DNA of 64,000 bases, taken from assembly GCF_001618385.1 (NCBI RefSeq), contig NZ_BDCR01000004.1, positions 620,001-684,000 on the forward strand, given 5' to 3'. The notes below the pieces were generated by a model that was given only the letters and a program-made list of their open reading frames with translations, was not told where the DNA came from and ran no database searches. Source of the stretch: Paludibacter jiangxiensis (lineage in GTDB: Bacteria; Bacteroidota; Bacteroidia; Bacteroidales; Paludibacteraceae). Made by a program: the position numbers and the translations under genes. Of this stretch, positions 8,934-16,071 are shown one piece after another (within the stretch, counting starts at the first letter, position 1; each line of letters begins with the position of its first letter).

Positions 8934-9090
8934 TACTTTCGTGCATTCTGAAAGCCTGACCCGTGCTCTTCGCCTTAGCCGTTAGTAGTTATTTCGACCC
9001 CTCTTGGAGCAAGAATGTAGAGACAGCGGATCCTCGTTCAAGCTTAACGAAGTGTAGCTTGGACGCAAAATAAAATCGTTTGTAACTGAT
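8934..9090. repeat. Repeat-like spacer upstream of the RAYT gene
   Basis: Noncoding stretch with phrases typical of REP-type elements. The arms TTCAAGCT and AGCTTGGA enclose TAACGAAGTGT (about 9038-9064), and TGTAGAGACAGCGGATCC lies just before. It probably belongs to the palindromes associated with the adjacent transposase, but the boundaries are unclear. Confidence 0.4.
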
Positions 9091-9123
9091 TAGTTTCCTT
9101 GTGCTATTAATTACCCATTAACC

Positions 9124-9837
9124 ATGCACCGTTACAAACCCGAAATACACCATCGCCGTTCCATCCGGCTGAAAGGATACGATTATTCGCAGGCCGGATT
9201 ATATTTTATCACGATATGCGTACAGGATAGAACGTGTTTGTTTGGAACGGTGGTCAACGGGAAAATGGCATTGAACGAGGCGGGTAAAATCGCCGTCAGT
9301 TGTTGGTTGGATATTCCCGCCCATTTTCCAAACGTAACGTTACACGAATACGTGGTAATGCCCAACCACATTCACGGCATCATCGAATTATCCGGAACGT
9401 CCGTAGGGGCGAAAAACATTTCGACCGAAAAAACGACCGAAAATATTTCGTCCGACGAAACGACCGGTTCCGGGACGGAAAACGAAACGGCCGGGATAGG
9501 AACGAAAAATATTTCAACCGATTCGTCCGAAACCGGTACGCCGGATAACTGGGCGAAAAATTTTTCGCCCCAACGAACCGAATCGCCCCAACGGACGGAA
9601 CCGTCGGAATCCGAACCGTCGAATCCGCGCGGGACGTCACAAACCATCGGGTCGGTAGTACGGGGATTCAAAATCGGGGTAACAAAATGGATGCGTCAAA
9701 ATTCGAACGTACACCACGTTTGGCAACGCAATTATTACGAACACATTATCCGCGACGAATTGTCGTATATCCGCATTGCCCGTTACATCAACGAAAACCC
9801 CGCAAAATGGCAAGGCGATAAATTTTATGGCGTCTGA
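9124..9837 (+). CDS. REP-associated tyrosine transposase (RAYT, Y1 superfamily)
   Basis: Single-strand HUH transposase of 237 residues that cuts and joins REP-type hairpins. The N-terminus RSIRLKGYDYSQAGLYFITICVQDR and the metal-binding MPNHIHGII (His82, His84) are diagnostic; the nucleophile is Tyr204 or Tyr205 in RNYYEHIIRDE, followed by YINENPAKW. Between the HUH motif and the conserved IGSVVRGFK lies an insert of about 80 residues (roughly 90-172), rich in Thr, Ser, Glu and Asn, with GAKNIST, GTKNIST and WAKNFSP reiterations. The insert DNA includes a perfect 20-bp palindrome. The frame is intact and both motifs are present, so it may be active. Confidence 0.93.
   Translation: MHRYKPEIHHRRSIRLKGYDYSQAGLYFITICVQDRTCLFGTVVNGKMALNEAGKIAVSCWLDIPAHFPNVTLHEYVVMPNHIHGIIELSGTSVGAKNISTEKTTENISSDETTGSGTENETAGIGTKNISTDSSETGTPDNWAKNFSPQRTESPQRTEPSESEPSNPRGTSQTIGSVVRGFKIGVTKWMRQNSNVHHVWQRNYYEHIIRDELSYIRIARYINENPAKWQGDKFYGV
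9551..9570. repeat. Perfect 20-bp palindrome inside the RAYT gene
   Basis: GGGCGAAAAATTTTTCGCCC reads the same on both strands. A related half-site GTAGGGGCGAAAAACATTTCG occurs at 9402-9422. The word resembles REP palindromes of the GTAGGGGCGAA type that RAYT enzymes act on. It is translated in frame as part of WAKNFSP. Confidence 0.85.
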
Positions 9838-10015
9838 ATTAACCGATGTTCTTCCGCAACGATGATCAACCATTCAGAAATACATTCGGTCGTCATTTTC
9901 GCCATTCCTTCCATCGCCCCGGAAAACGCCCATCCAGCCCTATCTACTTTTTATAAAAAACTCACATAATTAATAATTTTGGTAAAAATATACTGTTTCA
10001 AGGGATTTCCGGTAT

Positions 10016-10023
10016 TAATTTTG
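10016..10023 (+). promoter_or_regulatory. -7 box of the yjjP-yjjB promoter
   Basis: TAATTTTG matches the Bacteroidetes TAnnTTTG box and lies 38 nt before the yjjP start. No clean TTTG was found at -33 (nearest TGTTTC). Transcription would begin near 10030. Confidence 0.6.
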
Positions 10024-10061
10024 CAGTCTGAAATCACCTTATTACAACCAAGACATTTTCA

Positions 10062-10808
10062 ATGGATCAAGTAAAATTTGTCGCTGAATATGCCGCTCAC
10101 CTAATGGGTTGTGGCATACACACTTCCAGAGTGATCCGGAATACAAAGCGATTGGGCGACGCGTTGAATTTTGATGTAAATATCAGCGTATTCCAAAAGA
10201 GCATTATTCTGACTATTCAAAAAAACGAAACCCAACAGATTTTTAGTGAAGTAATTGAGATTCCGGCGCTACCCATCAGCTTTGAGCACAACTCCGAACT
10301 CAGCGGTCTGAGCTGGGAAGCGGTGGACAGAAAACTCTCATTCGAGGAGATCAAGGCGAAATACGAAAAGATTGTTTCCGCACCCAGAATGAACCAGTGG
10401 CTGGTTTTACTGCTGGTAGGTCTTGCCAACGCCTCTTTCTGCCGCCTGTTCGGTGGCGACTGGCTTTCGATGCTCATTGTATGCATTGCCACATTTGCAG
10501 GCTTCTACACCCGGCTGTTTCTTCAAGCACGCAAGATAAACCATTACATCATCTTTATCGTTTCGGCCTTTATCGCCTCCATGCTGTCGTCGACCGCTCT
10601 GCTGTTCAACACCACTTCCGACATTGCGCTTGCCACCAGCGTGTTGTATCTCATTCCAGGCGTTCCCCTAATCAACGGCGTGATCGACATTATTGAAGGG
10701 CATACCCTTACCGGCATCAGTCGGCTTACGAATGCCTTTTTGCTTATCATCTGCATTGCCATCGGCCTTTCTTTCACGTTATTCCTCTTTACCAATCGCT
10801 TAGTATGA
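10062..10808 (+). CDS. yjjP: YjjP-like (ThrE-type) exporter subunit
   Basis: Integral membrane protein of 248 residues in the threonine/serine exporter (ThrE, former DUF1212) family. The cytoplasmic N-terminal half contains AEYAAHLMGCGIHTSRVIRNTKRLG and NVSISVFQK-like segments. About five helices follow from residue 112 (WLVLLLVGLANASFCRLFGGDW) to the end, with the conserved LIPGVPLINGVIDIIEGHTLTGISRL. The stop overlaps the next start in ATGA (10805-10808). The split two-gene form corresponds to E. coli YjjP/YjjB, reported as a succinate exporter; succinate export would suit a fermentative Bacteroidales, but the substrate is inferred. Confidence 0.88.
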   Translation: MDQVKFVAEYAAHLMGCGIHTSRVIRNTKRLGDALNFDVNISVFQKSIILTIQKNETQQIFSEVIEIPALPISFEHNSELSGLSWEAVDRKLSFEEIKAKYEKIVSAPRMNQWLVLLLVGLANASFCRLFGGDWLSMLIVCIATFAGFYTRLFLQARKINHYIIFIVSAFIASMLSSTALLFNTTSDIALATSVLYLIPGVPLINGVIDIIEGHTLTGISRLTNAFLLIICIAIGLSFTLFLFTNRLV

Positions 10809-11299
10809 TAATTTTCGATATACTCTCAGACGGATTATTCGGCGCCATCGCAGCCATCGGTTTCGGCGCCATCTCCAATCCCCCGAAACGGGCCTTCAAG
10901 TTTATTGCTCTACTGGGCGCTATCGGTCATGCCTGTCGCTTTTGCCTGATGACGTACCTGCATGTGGACATTGCTTCGGCTTCGCTTGTCAGCGGATTGA
11001 TTATTGGTTTCGGCAGTCTTTTGCTCGGCAAACCGATCTATTGTCCTACAACCGTGATTTTTATTCCGGCGCTGTTGCCCATGATTCCGGGAAAATATGC
11101 CTATAACACCATCTTTTCTCAGATCATGTTTTTGCAAAATATCAATCAACCCGATTTAAAGGCGAAATACATGGAAATGTTTTTCTCAAATGGTATGGTT
11201 ACCCTGACGGTTATCTTTTTGCTGGCCATCGGAGCCACCCTGCCAATGTTTATTTTCCACTCCCGTTCGCATTCATTGACCCGACGGGCGTATAAATAA
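10805..11299 (+). CDS. yjjB: YjjB-like (DUF3815) exporter subunit
   Basis: Small membrane partner of YjjP, 164 residues with about five helices. Recognisable features are FGAISNPPKRAFKFIALLGAIGHACRF and YCPTTVIFIPALLPMIPGKYAY, the ThrE C-terminal (DUF3815) signature. Its start codon sits inside the yjjP stop (ATGA), so the two are translationally coupled and probably form one transporter. A nested palindromic element begins about 130 bp downstream, and a bidirectional hairpin terminator closes the unit. Confidence 0.88.
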   Translation: MIIFDILSDGLFGAIAAIGFGAISNPPKRAFKFIALLGAIGHACRFCLMTYLHVDIASASLVSGLIIGFGSLLLGKPIYCPTTVIFIPALLPMIPGKYAYNTIFSQIMFLQNINQPDLKAKYMEMFFSNGMVTLTVIFLLAIGATLPMFIFHSRSHSLTRRAYK

Positions 11300-11430
11300 A
11301 TATATGATCATCTGGGGCATTGTACCTAAACAAAAAGAATGACACATTATTCAGTTTCCTTAGCTCTCTTTGCAGTAAACAAATCTGAGATTAACCACAA
11401 AGAACGCAAAGCATGCGCAAAGTACACAAA

Positions 11431-11633
11431 GAAGTCATCTTGACTTTTCTAAAACAAAATAATTTCGCTCCTATGGAGCTCTAAAAAAGATTGTTCAACG
11501 ATTTTCTACCATAATGTCGCTTCTCTGAAGCTTAATAAAAGCTCCTTTAGGAGCAATATTATGGTAGAAATTATCATTCTTTACGAATCAAAAGCTCCGT
11601 AGGAGTGACATTATAAAAAGTCAAGATGACTTC
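11431..11633. repeat. 203-bp nested palindromic (MITE-like) element
   Basis: Perfect 18-bp terminal inverted repeats (11431-11448 and 11616-11633; GAAGTCATCTTGACTTTT). Inside, TTTCTACCATAATGTCGC pairs with a 16-of-18 partner ending in GGTAGAAA, and small hairpins GCTCCTATGGAGC and GCTCCTTTAGGAGC are present. There is no coding capacity. The words AGCTCCGTAGGAG and ACCACAAAGAACGCAAAG (just outside, near 11393) are found in intergenic repeats of related genomes. Probably non-autonomous. Confidence 0.75.
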
Positions 11634-11677
11634 AAAGAGTAGACTTTAGGTAAATAATCCAATAGTCATTAAAAAAA

Positions 11678-11714
11678 TCAAAGGATTGCCTCCTCAATGG
11701 AAGCAATCCTTTTT
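11678..11714. terminator. Bidirectional hairpin terminator
   Basis: AAAGGATTGC and GCAATCCTTT form a stem around a 12-15 nt loop, with T-runs on both sides. It lies 8 bp after the methyltransferase stop (minus strand) and also closes the yjjPB side. Confidence 0.85.
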
Positions 11715-11721
11715 CGTTGCG

Positions 11722-12495
11722 TCAGATCTTCCGACCGATATAAAATACGTAACCGTAATAGGCCTTGTATTTACGATAGAGCTCTGCTTCGTGTCGCTGA
11801 TAGGCAACCAACTCTTCGGCAGTAGCGTTACCGGCATATTTAGTCAGAAAATTGTCCTGCACGGCAGCCTGCTGCACATAAAAGTGATCGGTCCAGCATT
11901 CCTCGGGCAGGATAAACGTAGCCACAGGTACGTAACCAGCCTTCTGAAGCTGAGCCGTCTTCACCGCAATGGTATCGATTTCGGGATATGCATTCTTCCA
12001 GAAGGAATCAATCTCTTCCGGGCGTTCGTCGGTAAACCATGATGCCTCGGTAACGGCAAGATAACCCCCACTCTTCAGGAAACGACGCCATTCGTTCACG
12101 CCCCGCTCGAAACCAATGTTGTAAATGGCACCTTCCGACCAAATCAGATCCAGCTCTTCATCCTGAAAAGGCAGATTATCCATCGAGCCGACGATACCTT
12201 TCACCCGATGCTGCAAATTCAGCGCCGCAGCATTGGTATTGAACAGGTTGATAAAGCGCGGGAAGAGGTCGATACCGGTAGTCTCTCCGGGAGCATGTTG
12301 TGCCAGCACCATTGTCTGACCTCCCGTTCCGCAACCGATGTCGGCAATGCGCGAATGTTCGGTCAGGTTATCTACAAAACTGAGCGCTTTCAGGGTCACT
12401 TCGGGGCTGCCCGGCCCCTGACGGTCGATACTCGCAAAATATTCACAGATTAAATCGAAGTCGAAGTCGTGGATAGAACTATTTTCGTTACTCAT
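11722..12495 (-). CDS. Class I SAM-dependent methyltransferase
   Basis: A 257-residue methyltransferase with motif [11 protein letters not shown] (51-60), the acidic ribose-binding position in [13 protein letters not shown], and a post-motif segment [44 protein letters not shown] resembles the UbiE/small-molecule methyltransferase group. The substrate cannot be read from the sequence. It is a single gene with its own TAnnTTTG promoter, an unusually long (about 210 nt), GC-rich, structured leader and a strong terminator. The leader suggests regulation at RNA level. Confidence 0.85.
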   Translation of the reverse strand: MSNENSSIHDFDFDLICEYFASIDRQGPGSPEVTLKALSFVDNLTEHSRIADIGCGTGGQTMVLAQHAPGETTGIDLFPRFINLFNTNAAALNLQHRVKGIVGSMDNLPFQDEELDLIWSEGAIYNIGFERGVNEWRRFLKSGGYLAVTEASWFTDERPEEIDSFWKNAYPEIDTIAVKTAQLQKAGYVPVATFILPEECWTDHFYVQQAAVQDNFLTKYAGNATAEELVAYQRHEAELYRKYKAYYGYVFYIGRKI

Positions 12496-12594
12496 GATGT
12501 TTAAATGATTTGAATGACTGCAACAACGGGAGAAATGAACGGTTTCATCTCATTCGAGCAGTCAGGTTTATAAATAAACAGATACGATAAAGTT

Positions 12595-12663
12595 TCCCGG
12601 CCAGGTGAGAGTCCGGGAGAATTCGAGGGGATAACCGCGGAGTTTCAGTCCGGGGTTATTTAC
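12595..12663 (-). promoter_or_regulatory. Structured 5' leader of the methyltransferase gene (possible RNA element)
   Basis: On the minus strand two adjacent hairpins can form. ATAACC/GGTTAT (12657-12629) encloses GGACTGAAACTCC, and TCCCGG/CCGGGA (about 12618-12595) has loop ACTCTCACCTGG. The block is far more GC-rich than its surroundings and lies within the untranslated leader. It did not match a riboswitch class that I recognise. Confidence 0.45.
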
Positions 12664-12710
12664 TTTACAATGTCCGTAGTCGATTTAAACATCCAACGAT
12701 TTTAGTAATG

Positions 12711-12718
12711 CAAAGATA
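12711..12718 (-). promoter_or_regulatory. -7 box of the methyltransferase promoter
   Basis: TATCTTTG on the minus strand fits TAnnTTTG. The upstream region is AT-rich with TTG near 12735 but no exact TTTG at -33. Predicted RNA start is near 12704, giving a leader of about 210 nt. Confidence 0.65.
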
Positions 12719-12786
12719 CGGTTTTTCATAAGCAATTATTTATAAATCAGGCTAAAAATTAAGGCCGAATACCTAATCCGGCTAAT

Positions 12787-12947
12787 TCATAACCCCGACT
12801 TTTAAGTCGGGAATAAAACCAGATCAAATATGATTGGCTTTAGCCTTGATGTTTGACGCGTTCTTTGTTTCATCTATCTCTTTTCATGGCTAAAGCCGGG
12901 AAGCACTCAATTCCAAGCCTGCTCCGCCCTAAAGTGGCGGAGTTATA
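12787..12947. repeat. Composite palindromic repeat (REP-like)
   Basis: Three stem units: CCCGACTT-TT-AAGTCGGG (12793-12811), GGCTTTAGCC (about 12836) pairing with GGCTAAAGCC (about 12888), and CTCCGCC-N7-GGCGGAG (12922-12942). Outer ATAAC and GTTAT also pair. The same words recur at 36778-36839. Noncoding. Confidence 0.7.
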
Positions 12948-12962
12948 GTAGCGGCTTTACGC

Positions 12963-13007
12963 AAAAAAAGCCCATCGTTGACCACTAAGAGCAAACGACG
13001 GGCTTTT
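12963..13007 (-). terminator. Terminator of the sigma factor operon
   Basis: AAAAGCCC and GGGCTTTT with inner CGTTG/CAAACG pairing form a stem. On the minus strand a T7 run follows. It lies 17 bp after the stop of the membrane protein gene. Confidence 0.85.
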
Positions 13008-13023
13008 ACGTCAAGCAAGACAA

Positions 13024-13620
13024 TTATTCGTTATCAAAATCTTTCAGATCCTTGTAACTTTTTATCAATGAGTCGATATCTTTCATTTTCTTAAAGAAGA
13101 GCAATAAACCAATACTTAATCCAACACCTGCTCCCACAATAAAGCCCGTCATCTCAGCTGTATTGTGCAAACCTTTATTAAAGAGCACAAACAACACCAA
13201 TATCGGAATAATGGCAATCAAACCGACCACTGTTCTCATACGAGTAAGTACCTTATAACGGATCGCCTTTTGAAGTAGCTCAGTCGTTGAGCAGGTATCA
13301 ATTTGCATCCGGTTCAATAAATAAATTTTATACACCTGCCAAATTCCGCACAATATAAATACTGCTTCCATCAGTATTACCATCGAAACTGAATATACGC
13401 CTGTAAAGAACAATGTCATTACAAAGCCGGAAAACACAATGCAGAGAATAAGGAAAGCCACTTCGAAACGCATCAATTTATCCTTTGCCGATTGATGACG
13501 CGTATTCAACATTTCATTAATTAATCGTTTGTTCAGCACCTCTGTTTTTTCGAGACGCTGGTTCAGTTCATTCCATGAGTTTTTTATTTCGTCAAGTTCC
13601 ATAGTAGTTATTTTTAACAA
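13024..13620 (-). CDS. Membrane protein encoded with an ECF sigma factor (possible anti-sigma)
   Basis: A 198-residue protein with a charged N-terminal region (MELDEIKNSWNELNQRLEKTEVLNKRLINEML, residues 6-37, helical and possibly coiled coil). Four membrane helices follow, at about 55-75, 77-98, 130-150 and 160-178, then a charged tail. Its start overlaps the sigma factor stop by 7 bp. Position and topology suggest it holds or regulates the sigma factor, but no known anti-sigma domain (ZAS or FecR) is visible. The KIKNSWxxLN-type start is common in Bacteroidetes proteins encoded next to ECF sigma genes. Confidence 0.75.
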   Translation of the reverse strand: MLKITTMELDEIKNSWNELNQRLEKTEVLNKRLINEMLNTRHQSAKDKLMRFEVAFLILCIVFSGFVMTLFFTGVYSVSMVILMEAVFILCGIWQVYKIYLLNRMQIDTCSTTELLQKAIRYKVLTRMRTVVGLIAIIPILVLFVLFNKGLHNTAEMTGFIVGAGVGLSIGLLLFFKKMKDIDSLIKSYKDLKDFDNE

Positions 13621-14093
13621 TTCGACATTTGAGACAATTTCTCTTTGATACGATTGATGCGCACGCCAACATTATTGCGGGTAATCCCCACTATCTGAGC
13701 AATTTCATCATACGAACGTTCTTCGAGATAGAGCAATACGATCGCTTTCTCTATTTCGTTCAGGCGGTTAATCAGGGTGTAGAGCTCCTTTATTTGCGAG
13801 GCATCGGTTGCATCGTCGTACACGATCAGATCCTCCGACAAAGCGGTAGTTTTGGGCCTAGAACCGGATTTCCGCATAAATGTCACGCAGGTATTCAGCG
13901 CAATACGATATATCCAGGTCTGCACCTTGCAATCGCCCCGAAACGTCGGGTATCCCTTCCACAAATTGATTATCACCTCCTGAAAAAGATCTTGCGGAGT
14001 ATCGGCTTCGTTGGCGTACATATAGCAAAACTTGTATATCAACGCTTTGTTTTGCTCAATCAGTGACACAAAATGTTGTTGTTGATCTTCCAT
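13614..14093 (-). CDS. ECF-type RNA polymerase sigma-70 factor
   Basis: Sigma factor of 159 residues with region 2 (NKALIYKFCYMYANEADTPQDLFQEVIINLWKG and the -10 binding TWIYRIALNTCVTFMRK, residues 14-75). Region 4 follows with a helix-turn-helix (LYLEERSYDEIAQIVGITRNNVGVRINRIKEKL, about 120-152). Regions 1 and 3 are absent, as in all ECF factors. It forms a two-gene operon with the overlapping membrane protein. The target regulon cannot be read here. An ATGCAACC word sits 80-90 bp upstream, but its spacing to a -10-like CGTA is shorter than usual. Confidence 0.93.
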   Translation of the reverse strand: MEDQQQHFVSLIEQNKALIYKFCYMYANEADTPQDLFQEVIINLWKGYPTFRGDCKVQTWIYRIALNTCVTFMRKSGSRPKTTALSEDLIVYDDATDASQIKELYTLINRLNEIEKAIVLLYLEERSYDEIAQIVGITRNNVGVRINRIKEKLSQMSNC

Positions 14094-14331
14094 TCAAATA
14101 ATAGTTGTTTTATGAGTTGAACCGTTGGATTCGAGCTGGCCCGGCTACGAACTCCGGCACGGTTGCATGCATGCTAACTCTTGTATTTGTTCTATTAGTC
14201 GCATAAACGGCTGCAATATTACAGCTTTTCAGAAAATAATTAACATAAGCCAGCATTTTCTTTCTACCCTGTCATGTATCTAATTAAAATTCAAAGAATA
14301 ACGACTGTGACCATTGCTATTCTATTTACAC
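14094..14331. other. Spacer upstream of the sigma factor gene
   Basis: Noncoding. It contains GCATGCATGC (about 14166-14175) and, on the minus strand, ATGCAACC followed by CGTAG, a possible autoregulated ECF promoter with atypical spacing. GCTGTAATATTGCAGC near 14212-14227 is a short inverted repeat. No gene was seen. Confidence 0.35.
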
Positions 14332-14368
14332 AAAAAATGCTGCAAAAGACACTCTCTTGCAGCATTTT
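14332..14368 (-). terminator. Terminator of gpmA
   Basis: Perfect 12-bp stem AAAATGCTGCAA (14334-14345) with TTGCAGCATTTT (14357-14368) and an 11-nt loop. On the minus strand a T6 run closes it. It is 24 bp past the gpmA stop. Confidence 0.9.
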
Positions 14369-14392
14369 AATCCAATCAATCAACTTATTTTC

Positions 14393-15067
14393 TCACATGG
14401 CTCGTTTTACAACGCCATCTTTGTATTCGAAATAGAGCGGAACGCCGGTCGGTATTTCCAGCTTGAGCACCTCTTCTTCCGACAGGCCGTCGATGTGCAT
14501 CACAATCGACCGCAAGCTGTTGCCATGCGCCGACACCAACACATTTTTTCCGGCCTGCAACTGCGGCAGAATCGTTTCGGTAAAAAACGGAATGGTTCGT
14601 TCTGCCGTATCTTTCAAACACTCGCCGGCAGGAGGAGCCACATCGTAACTGCGCCGCCAGATGTGCACCTGTTCTTCGCCGTACACCTCCGCCGTTTCGG
14701 CTTTGTTCTTTCCCTGAAGCTCCCCGTAATACCGTTCGTTCAGGTGCCAGTCGCGATAAACCGGAATCACATTCCTGCTCATGGCATCGTTGTAAATGGT
14801 AGTCCATTCGGCCATCTTTCCTTCAGTGTGAATCACCACCGGAGTCTTTTGGCTATTATTGGCCGCCATAGCAATCATGGCCGTTTCGATGGCGCGTATC
14901 TGCACCGAAGTAAATATCACATCGAATTCGATGCCGGCAATCTGTTCACCGGCTTTCAAGGCTTCGTCCACACCTTCGCGGGAGAGAGGCACGTCTACCC
15001 ATCCCGTAAATACATTCTTTTTGTTCCAGACCGATTGTCCGTGACGTATCAATATAAGTTTTGACAT
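14393..15067 (-). CDS. gpmA: 2,3-bisphosphoglycerate-dependent phosphoglycerate mutase
   Basis: Cytosolic glycolytic enzyme interconverting 3- and 2-phosphoglycerate. The 224-residue protein has the catalytic RHGQSVWN (phospho-His9), the proton donor Glu in LNERYYGELQGKNKAE, RRSYDVAPP, and the second His in VLVSAHGNSLRSIV. The length is slightly short of the E. coli enzyme (250), normal for Bacteroidetes. It is a single gene with a strong terminator. No promoter matching TAnnTTTG exactly was found; TAACTTTC near 15101 on the minus strand is the nearest. Confidence 0.95.
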   Translation of the reverse strand: MSKLILIRHGQSVWNKKNVFTGWVDVPLSREGVDEALKAGEQIAGIEFDVIFTSVQIRAIETAMIAMAANNSQKTPVVIHTEGKMAEWTTIYNDAMSRNVIPVYRDWHLNERYYGELQGKNKAETAEVYGEEQVHIWRRSYDVAPPAGECLKDTAERTIPFFTETILPQLQAGKNVLVSAHGNSLRSIVMHIDGLSEEEVLKLEIPTGVPLYFEYKDGVVKRAM

Positions 15068-15334
15068 AATATACTGCTGTTTTAATGTTGAACATTTTGA
15101 TTCCGAAAGTTACAACATCAAAAAGGGCTTGTCAAGAGAAAAGTGAATTACGACACAGGCCACTGCGCCAACATTTATCGCCGACATTTCGGTAACATAT
15201 TGCATGAAAAACTACACGAATGTATTAGCCTCAACTCTTTACGCCGTCCAGGCATCACTAATTACCAATTACTTAGACAAATGGCACACTTTTTATTACG
15301 ATGAAAGAAAATCAATTACGCAACAACAATTACG
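15068..15334. other. Spacer between gpmA and the small orphan gene
   Basis: About 267 bp with divergent start regions. Apart from the weak TAACTTTC box for gpmA no site was recognised, and no hairpin of note was seen. Confidence 0.3.
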
Positions 15335-15550
15335 ATGAACAACGAATCGACCGAAATACTGACCCTGATAAAGATCAGCAGCTTTGAAGATACCCCCTTC
15401 TACATTTTCATGAACGAACAAGGTGAATTCCGTTCTCTGGAAACAAGCAAGTCGGAAATTTCAGTCCAACCCGGATCGGTTGTTAAAGCCTGTATTCGCA
15501 AAAAAGGGTGTGCCGGAAGAGAGATTACCGCACTCAGCCCGCTGTCATAA
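15335..15550 (+). CDS. Small hypothetical protein
   Basis: Not recognised; 71 residues with a compact alpha/beta composition (ILTLIKISSFEDTPFYIFMNEQGEF, then SEISVQPGSVVKACIRKKGCAGREI). There is no signal peptide and no membrane segment; the two Cys residues lie in a KxxGCAG context. Codon use looks ordinary. It stands alone about 60 bp before the metal-efflux cluster promoter, and the link to that cluster is unproven. It could be spurious, but the start spacing and protein-like composition favour a real gene. Confidence 0.5.
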   Translation: MNNESTEILTLIKISSFEDTPFYIFMNEQGEFRSLETSKSEISVQPGSVVKACIRKKGCAGREITALSPLS

Positions 15551-15572
15551 ACAAAGACTTACTTTCTTGTAG

Positions 15573-15604
15573 CTTGCATAGTTCCTCATCTCTTTTTATC
15601 TTTG
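15573..15604 (+). promoter_or_regulatory. Promoter of the metal-efflux cluster
   Basis: CTTG (15573-15576), then 20 nt, then TATCTTTG (15597-15604) match the Bacteroidetes -33/-7 pattern. The first ATG is at 15612, so the leader would be only a few bases long. Confidence 0.75.
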
Positions 15605-15611
15605 CAGTCCG

Positions 15612-15926
15612 ATGATGAAACTGCTGGCTTACATATTATCCTTTTATGTTATTCTGCTTACGCTGATGCCCTGCGTGGATCTGCCGCAGGACAACCGTCT
15701 GCATCGACAGGAGATAACTGCCCAAACCAGTACTACACATCATGATTATCAGGATATCTGTTCTCCTTTCTGTACCTGCAATTGCTGCTCCGGACCTGTA
15801 GTATGTACTTCTGTTAAAATTGAAATCAACGGTGCTATTGCAGAACCACGCAGATTTTCGAGCTACCTTCCTGCATCCGAATTCAACCTCTACTGTTCGA
15901 TCTGGCAACCGCCCAAGCTGGGTTAA
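15612..15926 (+). CDS. Small Cys-rich DUF6660-like protein of the metal-efflux locus
   Basis: A 104-residue protein with a hydrophobic N-terminus (MMKLLAYILSFYVILLTLMPCVDLP) that may be a signal peptide or lipobox-like anchor. The centre CSPFCTCNCCSG (residues 51-62) carries five Cys within 12 residues, and a HH pair lies shortly before, suggesting metal binding. Proteins of this kind (DUF6660) commonly precede CusA/CzcA pumps in Bacteroidetes. Either ATG at 15612 or 15615 could start it. A periplasmic metal chaperone or sensor role is inferred from context only. Confidence 0.75.
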   Translation: MMKLLAYILSFYVILLTLMPCVDLPQDNRLHRQEITAQTSTTHHDYQDICSPFCTCNCCSGPVVCTSVKIEINGAIAEPRRFSSYLPASEFNLYCSIWQPPKLG

Positions 15927-16071
15927 TCACTTTTCTTTTTTAATTCCGGATTCTTCCGGAAACTCCAGTTTGTATCCACAACTTATTTGCGAATACAATT
16001 TCCTAACGTCTGTAAACAAACGGTAATGCGGCACATTCGCTCCTCATTACCCGTTTCTCATTACTAACATT

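Noticed and set aside
9390-9640. Insert in the RAYT as evidence of a frameshift or pseudogene
   Set aside because: The frame remains open through the insert and both catalytic regions are intact downstream, so the gene is called complete.
12590-12665. Plus-strand words GGTGAGAGTCCGGG and CAGTCCGGGG resembling parts of a cobalamin or FMN riboswitch
   Set aside because: No B12 box and no RFN closing helix are present, the order of blocks is wrong, and no plus-strand gene follows. The structured block is better seen as part of the minus-strand methyltransferase leader.
14140-14180. Possible tRNA-like segment (TTCGAGCTGGCCCGG...) upstream of the sigma gene
   Set aside because: No cloverleaf can be drawn: acceptor and D arms are missing and the T-arm consensus is not met.
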